Origin: Oreocharis arfaki
Taxonomy: Eukaryota; Chordata; Aves; Passeriformes; Paramythiidae
Direction: 5' to 3'
Length of the DNA: 64,000 bases
Assembly: GCA_013398015.1 (NCBI GenBank)
Contig: VZRR01004525.1
Coordinates: 62,001-126,000 of the forward strand
In this document: in pieces, positions 50,935-62,100 of the stretch
Numbering within the stretch: the first letter of the stretch is position 1
Layout of the letters: each line of letters opens with the position of its first letter
Notes under the pieces: generated by a model
The model's input: only the letters and a program-made list of their open reading frames with translations
Told to the model about the DNA's origin: nothing
The model's database searches: none
Position numbers and translations under genes: made by a program

Positions 50935-53383
50935 CTGTATTTGTCTCCTCAGCAGAAATCCAGTTTCCCTCCTGTGCTAATTCTTTTAAGAGTCTCCTAC
51001 GCATTTGTCTCTTTTCCCTCAGCACATTTTTGAAATTGTTGATGCATTTGTTCAGGTAGATGGTCTCTGCGCACACCTTGTCAAGGCTCATGGGCCTACA
51101 CTCCTTTGCTGGCTCAGGCAGACAGTTCACATCCTCTCCAAGCTCCTCAGGAGGTAATCGCTGCCCAGCAGGGATTTCACAGTCAGATGATGGCATCACA
51201 CTGGAAACAGGAGGCTCACGTGAAACAGAGGAAAGACTGGAAGGAGCGAATTGCATCTGAGCAGATGTTTCACTGTGGACATTTGTGTTTGCCTGGCTCT
51301 CAGAGGACTGACTAGGAGGAGTTTCTGCAAAGTAGTCAGAGCTGCCACCCATACCTGAACTGGTCAACATAAGAGTGTTGTCATCATCCATTTGTAAGCC
51401 ACTATCATTTTCCAAAAGGATTTCAGAATCACTTGTCTCCAGTTTATGGAACACCACTTGCAGAGCAGACCTGAAGTGATGAATAGCTTTCCCGAGCTTA
51501 TTAGTGTAAAATTTCATGTCTACAAGATCAATGTTGTCCCGGGAGTGGTCAAGGAAATACTGAGAATTTTCCAGGACATCCCTAAAGACCTGATCAGTTG
51601 GGTCTTGATCATTCAGGTCCATTTGGATCATATCTTTCAGGCTGTCACTACTATCAGCCATTTCATCTGTTGTATGATCATAGCTAATGGTTGTCACCCC
51701 ACTAGAAACATCTTCTCTTTGAACATCACCTTTCTCTGCACTGGTAAATTTGCAAGAGTTATCATAGTCTGTTTCAATTTCTTCTGTGGTTATCCCCTCA
51801 TCTTTTTCTAGAAGAGAAGAAGAATTCTCAGTGACGCTTTTAGTGTCAAGCCTCTGCTCACTACCATTACTTGAAGCACACATCTGGCTTGCATGGCCCG
51901 AAGAGTCAGATGAGCAGCAGTGATTTCCATCACCTGATTTGGGCGAATTGGTCACCTGTGAAGGTTCAGCAAGGGCCTGGCAAATGTCCCTGTCATCTGA
52001 AGGCTGCTCACTGCCGCTTACTGTTTGTGCTTCCTTTCCAGTTTCAGGTATCGAGGTGTCTGTCTTGGTCAAGGCTGACTTCTGCACAGAATCAAGTCTC
52101 TCCCCTGCACACTGTGCTTTCCTACTTGTGCTTTTACACTTAACCTGGCATGAGTCCGTCTGAAGGTGCCCAACTGCATCAGTTCTCTGAGCTCCATCAA
52201 GATTCACCGAGTTCTGATTATTTTTCTTGAAGCCAGATTGCAAAGAGATTGAATCTGTTTTCTGGCTCCTCTGGCCATTCTGCCGCTTTTGCTCCTCACT
52301 GGTTGCAACCCGGACCCCTGAGCTCTGCAGAAGGATAGACTTCTGTAAAATAAAGTCTCTCTGTTCACAACTCATAAGTTTCACAACTGCTGGTCTTGGC
52401 ATTAATGGCTTGCCTGTACCAATATCTGACCTATAAGCATCTTTTATATACTTACTGCACTGAATACCATTGAAACAGTGATATTCAGACAAAAAGCTGC
52501 AGATAAGCTCTACTGTGTTTTCACCATCTTTCTCTGGGATGCCATAAAAATATAACACTGGTTCTTCCTTTTGTATCTCCCTTCTTGGCTCTCGAGCATG
52601 CATACCCTGGGATTTGCCACCGGAACCACCTTGCAGGCCTTCTATCTCACTCAAGACTGTATCCACACAGCTGGAGACTTCATCCACAGAGCCTTTTATC
52701 AAGGTGAGGTGCTGACGGAGCTCTGCAATCTCCGTCTGGATTCTACTTATTCCCTGGAGCTCTTTAACAATGTAATCAACCACATCAGCTGAGCGGTCCC
52801 TTGATTGCCTTCTACGACTCTTGTACGCAATGGTCTTTTCCCGTGGAAAGCACCCTTGCCTTTCAGCTGCATCCCTCCAGCTCATGCTAATGCTCAGGGA
52901 AGGAAGGTCCTGCCCCTCAGACACTCTGCCCTTTATTTCAGAAGAGGTCTGTGTGATACCATCAGAGGAACTCCCCTGCAAGTCCTTCTTGTTCTGTTGA
53001 ACTGAACATGGTATTTTGACGTAGCCACCCCAGTTCAGTTCCACCTCACCAACACACACTTCACTCACTCCCTTGGAATCCCGTCCTCCATCCTGATGGA
53101 AGTCCCCTCCAGCCGTGGAAAATTCAGTGCTTGGAGAGCTCCTCTTGACTCCACAAACAAACATGTCTGATTCAATCTCCACCGGGGAGAGCTGGCAGCG
53201 ATGCGCGTGGTTTGAATTATCATCTACCTGGCCTGGGAGAAGCCTCTTCATTTTGTCCCGCAGAAACAAATGGAGTTTTTGCTTCCGGAATTGCTTCCTG
53301 CCCTGCAGTTTTACAACAGGTTTTCTGTGCAGAAGTGAAATTTCATTTTCTTGCTTTTTCAATCTACTTCTAGCAAACATCAT
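50935..53383 (-). CDS. UNC13B: UNC13B brain-type giant N-terminal exon (bMunc13-2 specific)
   Basis: One uninterrupted reading frame of about 816 codons precedes a strong donor (ACAG|GTAAAA). The first ATG is at 53383; an in-frame TGA lies shortly upstream, and the frame can only be extended to a GTG at 53392. Counting from that GTG, residues 26-50 are basic, 206-253 form a coiled coil (IVKELQGISRIQTEIAEL), and 278-372 hold a compact domain (YFYGIPEKDGEN, PRPAVVKL, QRDFILQKS) resembling the RRM and C-terminal domain of L1-type ORF1 proteins. Residues 380-630 are Ser/Glu/Asp-rich and look disordered. Residues 634-654 (GKAIHHFRSALQVVFHKL) and 784-805 are basic amphipathic stretches that may bind calmodulin. 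In mammals the bMunc13-2 N-terminus is known to bind ELKS1 and calmodulin. The same layout occurs in Munc13-3 (UNC13C), but shared downstream exons identify UNC13B. Without the splice, the frame runs 58 codons further to a stop at 50756. Confidence 0.9.
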
Positions 53384-55466
53384 CAGCTGCACCTGTGTTT
53401 CTCATAGTGCTACAAGCTGCACAAGCACACATCAATCACTTCCCAATGCACAACTTGCATCCAGTTTTTATTCTGTCATGAGGCAGCTACCAAAAGAGGG
53501 GAAAAAAAATTACAGTTTGGTTCAGATAGAAATATCCGAGGTAACTTAAGCAGCAGAATAAAAAAACCCCAAAACCCTAAAATCAGCATACACATAAAAT
53601 CAGACAGAAAAAGAATGTGCTATTTAAGTGTATAGACATTGTCTTGGTTTTGGCCACCTCCCCAGATCAGGTTCTTGTTGTAATAAGTGTTCCCTGCTCC
53701 TTCTTCTATTCAAGAAAGTAAAAAAAAAAGTCAAATTCAAAAAGCAGTTCTGTGGCCGTTTTTCTACCAGGTTTGCAAATCACTCTCAAGTTTGAGCTCC
53801 TGGCAATTGTGCACTGTGTGATTTAATTACCCCCCCGAATACAGAATTCTGACATTAGAAATTCTATCCTTGCACATTTCCTTTCCTTTCAAGTTCACAG
53901 TCTTCATCCTTTCTTTCTTCAAACCAAAGCAGAAATCAAATTTAACTTGGCACGGTACCAGCTAGCCCACAGGAATTGCACGAAGTGATGTAAAGTGGCA
54001 AGAAGACTGGATGACAGATTTTAGGAGTAAAAACCTTTCTGCCATTTTAGTATTTTCATGTTAATATTTTGCTAAGAAGCAGTAAAAAAAAAAAAATCCA
54101 AAAAACTAACCAAACCAAAAATACCTCAAAGCTTGCAAGTTCCCAAGCTAACCTGCAGTTAAATATGCCACACTCAGCATATGTACAAACAGGCTGAGCT
54201 GACAGAATGAAGCTTCTGCATGTCACTTCTACTCCAGCTCTGAAGATTTTGCAGTGGATGATTCTCCCTAATTTAAATCCCCCCTGTAATGAGCAAAATA
54301 AAAACAAAAAACACCACAATATTAACTACTTTAAACTTCCATGTGCCTTTACTGCCCTACTTACTAAGCAACATACAATCAGTTTTTTCCTCCAGAGAGG
54401 AGGGCACACAAGAGACCCACACAGAGATCCTGAAGGCAAGGTGACTGGAGAATACAAGTGTATTTGATGATTCAGTTTGGACTTGCTGCCTGAAGCACAT
54501 ATTCTTTCTCATATTCTTGTTTTATTTAAGACCTATGGTAACTGTCTTTCATTTTTATTGTTTCACTTTGTGGGCAGTAAGGGAGAGAGTGTTTTTTGAT
54601 CTGGAGGAAGCAGCACTGCAAATACCAATCTCTATAATAACAGCTTAATTAATATGCTATAAAAGAGGCTACATCTGTGCTTCAGGTTTAAGTCCCATCA
54701 TCAAGCATCTCAGCTGAACTTCTATAACAAAGGCAATAGCTGCCCTCGTGTAGGGTAAACAAATTCTCTGTGAGACTGATTGTCAGCTTCTTTAAAGAAA
54801 GTAAGTTTTAATTTTCTAGAATTTTCAGGCCATTGGTCCAGAAAAATCGGTTGGGATTTCTCTGCTTTTTTTTTCAGTCTAACTATTCCCTCATAGAAGA
54901 GGGCTGTCATAAGGAGTATTTTCTCAGACTCTCTTCTTGCACCACTTACACAGTTTAGCTGCTTTCACTTGAGTGGGTAACTGACGTTTAACATCAAAAA
55001 ATCACTTTTGTACCAGTTGTAAGAAGTAAACTCTTGGAGAGCAAGCAACTGGATTCAATGGCAGCCAAGAAAAAGAGCTCCACAGTTGTGGCTCCCTACA
55101 CGTGTTGCTTGAGGGTAGCACACAGAAATGCTCATTTCAAATATTATCCAGCATATTGAACTCCAAATGCTATGAGAAAAGCCTACATATGCTTGTGCAA
55201 GGTTTCCCTCAGAAAGCTCAATCTTCATCATGTTTCCTTCTGTATGCAGCTTTCAAGGCATCAGAGGGGCCTAATGATCACTTTAATTTAAAAAAAAAAA
55301 AATCAATTCAAGACAGAGCTTGCTCTCACTTCCTTTGTCTGCTACAACACTCAAGAGCAGCAGTTTGTACAGAAATCCCTTTTTCCTGCTGAACACTTAC
55401 TTGCAGGATTGCAGCCATTCCAAAGCTGGCATCTCAGTGCAAACAGTACAATGCTGTCATTTTTAT

Positions 55467-55572
55467 TTATATATATAGTATTTGTGGCATATATATATGT
55501 ATATATGTATATATGTACATATAGGTGTGTGTGTTTATGTACGTGTATATATATATAGACACACACACACAA
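55467..55572. repeat. Compound TA/TG/CA microsatellite
   Basis: About 105 bp of alternating purine-pyrimidine sequence: ATATAT runs, a GTGTGTGTGT block, TATATATATATA, then CACACACACAC. It could adopt Z-DNA or cruciform forms and is likely length-variable. The overlapping frames rich in Tyr and Ile are artefacts of the repeat. Confidence 0.93.
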
Positions 55573-57057
55573 GAATATCTACTTCATTGGAGATTTTCAA
55601 AAGCACATCTTTGATTTCATCAAATACCAGCAGTACCTTTCCATCTTTCCCCAAGGAGGACAGAAACTGTTTCCTCCAAAGCTGGGAACAAGGCCAGAGC
55701 AGAACACGTGGACAGCAGCTCTGGCTCAGAGGGAAGCCTTTCTACCTCTCTCTAAAGTGGGTGGAAATGAACGGAAATCGCTGTTTACCACCAAAGATCA
55801 AATCACTGCCCACTGAGTGAAATGCCAAGAATCAAGTAAGAGAATTGCCCTCTTTGTACCTCTCCCACAGGCTTCCTCCCTCTGTTCCCCACCCCAAGCC
55901 CACACTCAGACCTGAAGTTCTGGACATTCGCTCATTCTGTGGGCTGGCCCCACAGTGTCTCTGCACCTCCTGCCAGATCCTTCCCTCCTCCCCTCCACCC
56001 AGGGCTGTGTGCATGCTCCTGACCCCTTCCACTGCTCCAGACTAGGTGCTCTGCAAATTGTCCCCTGTAAAGTACCCTTACTTCTGTCATGTTGTCTGTG
56101 TTAGAGCCATGCATTTTTGTAGCACAGACATCTAGAGTGACAACAAAAGTTAACACGGGTTCACACAGAAAAAAAGCCCAAAACCTAATCTAGATGCAAA
56201 TCCCTGCTGAAGCCTTTTTCTCTTCCAGGATCACTCCAGGAGTCACATTAATACATAACAAGAAATCAAGTCTTTAAGGAAGGAATATTTGGATCCTGGT
56301 GTCCTGCCAGATGCTGCAAGTCTCCACTGACTACACAAGGTTTGTTCTGACTGCCTGGTTAGGAGGCATTTCCTTCCAGGAGAACTCCACGCTCACTGGA
56401 TGTGCAGGAGAGCAGCATGCACAGGCACCACCATTTCTGTGTTTCCCAACTTCCCAAAACAGAACCAGGCTCAAGCTCAACATGAGGAATACATTGTTGC
56501 TTTACTTCGGGATGCTTGGGTTATTTTGCTATTCCCATGAGGACAAAGCTGACATATTAGGATTTTAGAGAGGGGGAACAGGTGAACTACCACAAACACT
56601 GCACAGCTCATTACCTTATCACTGGACACACTTCTGAAATACCCTTGTAATACATGAACAACAGATACTTTTTCTCCTGACATACAGATTTGCCATGACA
56701 ACAGGAGTAAAAGCATGTCATGGCAGCTTCCATGAATGAGAAAAAAGAACATGAGACATCCCATGAAGGAATAAAAAGCAATTATGTTATCTCTGCTCAT
56801 CAGCTGGGGATCTGCCATGTTTTATGCTTACACCACTCAGGGAAGGCCAGACTCTCACTGAGTAGAGGAGGGGTGACTGCAACCCTCTCTGAGCAGCACC
56901 TTCAGTTCTGTGAGACACTGGAGCAGAATGGTTCAAAACAAAGGCAGCACTGTGTGCCTTCAGCACTGCCCCACACTGCAGTGGGCTGGCTGTAGTCTGG
57001 TGGAAGAAAAGGGGGTGAGAGCACAAAAACTCTGCTGAAATGAAGTAGGTTTATCTT

Positions 57058-57320
57058 ATAGAATCATACAATTGCTTAGATTGGGAAAGATCTTTAAGAT
57101 CACCAAATTCAACAGTTTACCCAGCATTGGCAGGGCCACCACAAAACCATATACCTGAGTGCCACATTTATATGTCTTTGAAATATCTCCAGGGATAGTG
57201 ACTCCACCACTCCCATGGGCAGCTGATCCCAATGTCTGATACCCCTTGTTAATGGCTATCTGGTTTTCATCACACTAAAGTAAATACTGAGACACCTTTA
57301 TCCCACAGCGCCATGTTAGA
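57058..57320 (-). mobile_element. CR1 LINE fragment (3' end), diverged
   Basis: The plus strand begins ATAGAATCATACAATTGCTT and AGATTGGGAAAGATCTTTAA and contains TCTCCAGGGATAGTGACTCC, ACCACTCCCATGGGCAGC and TGATCCCAATGTCTGA, a CR1 subfamily complement. It looks older than the others. Confidence 0.85.
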
Positions 57321-60300
57321 AGGTGCTGGTACCTCAGGGTAGATGTGATTTTCAAGGTCCCCAGCAAAGAGATACAAAAACAATTAACTATGATCAGAAA
57401 AACATTTCACAGCAGCCTCTCTGGCTATTGACTCATACTATTGAGTGAAATCTTTTTGATTAGATTATATTTGCAGTATCGTCCACACAAAGTGGTATTG
57501 CATTACCTGTAGTAGCAATTACACTAGGAAAAGCAATAAAATGCCTAATAAATGGTCTTGCTACTTTATAACGTGTGATTTAAACATGAAGAATACCAAT
57601 AACTAAAATGCAGGACATTCTGGAGAAAAAGATTTTGGCATTAAAAAGAGAAAGAAATCATGGCTAAGGCTGCCATAGCAACATCGCCCCAGCACTCAGC
57701 ATGCTGAAACATCGACTCTTCCTGAGAATATGACAGCATTTTTAAACACAATAATTGCTGAAAGAATCCTAACAAAGCTTGACAGAGATATGAAGAGTTA
57801 TCATCAGTTTTGCTGTTTGACTTCTGGAGATGAGCCTGCAATTTTCTAATTAATATCATTAGACTTAATTTTGGGTTGGATCATACCTGAACATGGCATT
57901 TTTGCTTTGCTTCTGAGAATGTGGGTCTCTTCGAACCTTCTCCTGATAATTAACAAAGATTCTAACTTTTGAGTCCTACCATGGGTGATCAGAACAACAA
58001 GGCACTGAGCTGAGCAATCCTGGGCGAAAAGTAGCAGAGAGGGAGAACAAAACATACTGTTGAGAAACACATTCACCTCAGGACATTTCAGCAAAAAGTA
58101 AAGTGCAGAAGAGACACATGGAACTCCACAGCGGATTAAGGAGGAATTACATCCATGACATTGAAAAGATAGTAGTTACAAAAGGATGAAAATAATTTAA
58201 TAAAAAACAATGTGAGGAGAAGAACTATTACTCAGTCCCTCGGTAACCCTTTCACAGTCTCTCCACAGCCAAGCCTCAATGCTTCCTGTTTGGGAATTAC
58301 TGCACAAGCTGCAAAACCACATCCCAGCCCTATCTGTAGAACTTTCTTAAGTTTTTAAGCACTTCCAAATTTTTTTTCCAGGTTGTAGCTGTACCTACAA
58401 CATTTGTTTCAATACAGCTAAGCAAAAACTGCGACGAAACACTTCAATGCAGGTATCATGCAGGTATCAATGACAGCCAGCCTTCTCACCTGACACATTT
58501 CAGAAACAAAACCCCACAGCTGAAACTTTTCCAGAGCAGTTTGATAGAAATGACAAAAGGTCAGGTGTAGTCATTTAGTCATTCTCATGGTGGAAAACTG
58601 ATCCAGGGAACACTGCACATAACACAGCTCTGCACCTCCCACATCACAGTTATTTCTCACCTTTTACACAAGGCCATCCAACCAAGGGAAAAAAAAAAAA
58701 AACACATCTGAATAATATTTTGCTGTACCAGCAAGTTATCAGGGTAGCTACTAAGTAAAGGAACAGTAAAAATCACAAACTATGAGGGTAAAACACCCAC
58801 TGAAGTGTTGTGGGTTCATGGCATTCGCCAATGTAAAAACTTTTGCTGTAAGACAGCATAAAATTAAACTAATGTCATTGAAGAGTATCACTGCGTAGCG
58901 GAACGAGGAGACAACACTTCTTGCCTTAACTCCTTAACACCCCCTACAAACTTAGGGGACACCCCAGAAGTTAAGTGTGTCTCATCTTTCTGTAAAATGG
59001 GACTGTTGTCTGTCATCCAGACAGCACCCCTTCTGTGAACACAGATGGAGAGGGACTGAGATGTCCAGGCTTTAAGCCCATCTGCCTTGGGAACCCCCTG
59101 GAGGGCACCTCAGCACCAGGCTTCCATTCTTCAGCGCCTCAATGTGCTCATTCCCTCTGCATCCTTCTATCCCAGCTTTTCCTGCAGGCTGGAGGCAGCA
59201 GTGCCTGGCACAGCGATGCATCGCCTGCAGTAAAAAACGAGGTCTGTCACCACCTGGCAGCCAGGGAAAGGCGGAATCCAGAGACAGAAATAGGGGCTGT
59301 CCCCAGGCGCAGAGGGAGGCACAGGCTGCAAGCTGCCGACCACGGCAGTGCATAGGCTCATGCCTAGTGAGCAGCAAGCTAACTCTGAGGCACCTACCTA
59401 GTTCTGCAACAACCCTGTGCTGAGGAAAAGGCAAAAGGGATAAATGACTACTGAAAATAGACATCACAGCTGCTTCTTTCTATCTTATGTAAAAATTACT
59501 TCACTCCTTCCCAGCTAATACAAAACCTGAGCAGCAGCTATCAGCAGTTCAAGAGCAAATGGGAAAGTAATTAAGTTCAGCAGTACCTTGAACTGAGTAC
59601 TTCCAGAGCATGGGGGTTTTGTACACAGCTGAATCCATAGTAGATGGTTTGCCCACAACCACCTAAAGCACTGATTGTTCCTCAAAACAGACTTATCCCA
59701 AATCAGGATCCCAAGAACAGAGCATGACACTGAATGCATGGACCAGGATCTAGAAGCAACTTCTTGTTTAAAAGAAAGAGCTCCAAGAACTCAAATAAAA
59801 TAATCAGGGCATGCTGACAAGTTGGCTAGCCATGGCATGAAAACTCTAGAAATATCTGCCAGACTTTGGGAAAAGGTTTCTGATTATTCAGCTACCTCTA
59901 ACCAGAAAGAAAACAGACAACACTGGCAGTACAAACACAGTACCTCCAGCTTAAAGAAGGTTTGCATGCAGCATTATGAAAATGCTGAATGATGCTAAGA
60001 GCTCTGCCTAGACTAACAGAAACAGAACGTGCTGTACCTCTCCCCTACCTGCAACCCAACTTACAGCCCAGTGCTGAATTACTGCTGGACCAATAGTGTG
60101 AACTCTCCAAGTCCTGCATTTCTGACAAGAACTACCACACAAAACTCATCTGTAAGAATTTTCTCAAAACTCTGATGACTCACTGAGGAGGTTTGGAGCT
60201 GGTTTTCCAGGTGACAGTGCTTCAGCTCACAGGGACATTCAGGCAGGGGAGGGACAGGCAGCACTCACCACTACAGGGTGGTGAATTAGGAAACCCAATT

Positions 60301-61849
60301 TCTGTTGTCAGGGCAGAGAGAGCACAGCCCTGGTACAGACTGGTGCTACACAGTCTTACTCACTGATTCTGACCTATTCTGACTCCCTTAGGGCAGACAC
60401 TTAGCAGTGTTCAGCCAGACTGGGTGAAGGTACCATATGCAGCAAAGGGAATAATTAGGGTTTTACAGCTCATGATATTAAAACGTAGCACGTGGCAACT
60501 AAAATCCTCCTGGGCTAAAACTGCAGCTTTACTTCTATAAGCTCTCTCCTTTTCATCTCAAGGACTGAAGACCTTAGCATTCTGTATTAAGTCTTTAGGT
60601 TTATCCCCCAAAGGCTTCTCCATTAGCCAAGGAAACCTGCCTATATAAATGGAATGAAAACTGAAAAGATATTTGAAAACAGTCACACCATCTGCTCTGA
60701 TTCACGAGCTTGTACAGCATCCTCATCGCTCCTGCATGCCAGTCATTCCATCTCATCAACTCACAAGCTTCTCAGCACAAGAAATCAGGCCAATGACAAA
60801 TACTCTGTGTTAAAAGAAATCCTTCCTTAAGTGACATTTAAGGAAGAATCAAACTAGTAATTTAATTACTTCAAGTTATTTGCTTTTCAAGTGATCAAAT
60901 TTAAATTTCCCCAAGCTCCTTTCCCTTTAACTCGTTCTTCCCATAGTGATTTTGATGTCAAATTCCAGCTGAGATACAAACCCTCCTAACAGAGAAGTAT
61001 GAGAAGTAAACAGACACAACCTCAATTATACCAGTCAGAAGACATCTACAATTAGTGTCTAATGGATGAAAACAAAAACTTAGAAATAGAGCATACAAAT
61101 GAATATACTAAGTGTAAATTGTTTTTACAAAGCACATTTTTTAATCCAGTCAGCTTCCAATGGAGCTATTGTATTGTTAAAGTAAACACACACACACATA
61201 CAGAGCCCACTCTAAAAATAAAGAACAATTCTCCTTGGTTGCTGCCTACTTGCAGTTTATACCTAGGCACTTAATTTGTTCCAACCTTTCACTTACCTTG
61301 CTGCTTGAAAATAAAACAAAAGGTTAAAATGTAAAGGAAATGTATAGAATTAATAGAAAATTACAGAATACAACAGCTTGTTCTCATAGAAAATACAAGT
61401 CCTGAAGGATTCCTAATGTTGTTAAAGGTTCACTGGATAATGAACTTTCACTATGGAGATTATCAACATATTGTTGGTGTCCCATCTGAGGTATCAGGGA
61501 AAGAAATGTTAAAGGCACCGAGAGTTTCCCGTTCCACAGCAGCACTAGGATGAGAAATCACGTAAAGTTGAAGGCATGTTGAAGGGAGTAAAAAATGCGA
61601 ACAGCTACTAAAAATCCAAAAAGCAAAAAACAGCAGAAGCTAACGATTGCAAAAGCTAAAAATGCAGAAATCCTTTTGGTTTCCAGGAGCATCCCTCAAC
61701 AGAGATTCTTTAGTTCCCCACCACAGTGCATCTTTTCCCTTTCTCAGGCTGTACCAAGTACAGTTAAAACTTCATCCTTCTCTTCAGATGTGACTCAACA
61801 GAAAATATTGTACTTCAGAGGCAGAGAGAAAGCTGTGCAGCTACTTTAC

Positions 61850-62100
61850 TCCTCCTCGTCAGCTGCCTACTGCCTAGCTCCTCACACACGCAGCCTCCCC
61901 GCTTCACTCCTCGCCTCAAAATGATTCTCCACTTTATTATCCATTCAGAAGGAAACACGAACTGATGGAGCCAATCTGACTAAAGACAAAACGCACTCCT
62001 TTGGCATTACGAGAGCAGGCAGTGCAGCACAGCGAGCGGATCTCTGCTGGAAAAGCGCTCTGGCATCCTGTGGGACTGTGGAGAAGGGGGGGCTGGGGAA
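61850..62100 (-). promoter_or_regulatory. UNC13B: Possible distal promoter, minus strand
   Basis: About ten CpGs fall in roughly 200 bp, well above the surroundings. On the minus strand a CCAAT-type GATTGGCTCC is followed by GGATAATAAAGTGG (TATA-like) and then GC-rich AGTGAAGCGGGGAGGC, a plausible order of promoter elements 8.5 kb upstream of the giant exon. No leader exon with a convincing donor was established. It could instead be an enhancer or chance. Confidence 0.25.

Noticed and set aside
53384..53392. Extension of the giant frame to a start at 53392
   Set aside because: The codon there is GTG, not ATG. The first in-frame ATG is at 53383, with another directly after it.
54655..54667. 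TATA-like GCTATAAAAGAGG on the plus strand
   Set aside because: No plus-strand gene or GC-rich start region follows; similar TATAAAAG words occur elsewhere in AT-rich intron.
59072..59467. 131-codon minus-strand frame (and overlapping plus-strand frames)
   Set aside because: No recognisable homology or domain; several frames are open at once, as expected from local GC richness. Kept only as a CpG-rich patch.
60822..60846. Small hairpin CTTCCTTAA / TTAAGGAAG
   Set aside because: 9-bp AT-rich arms with a 7-nt loop are expected by chance in a window of this size.
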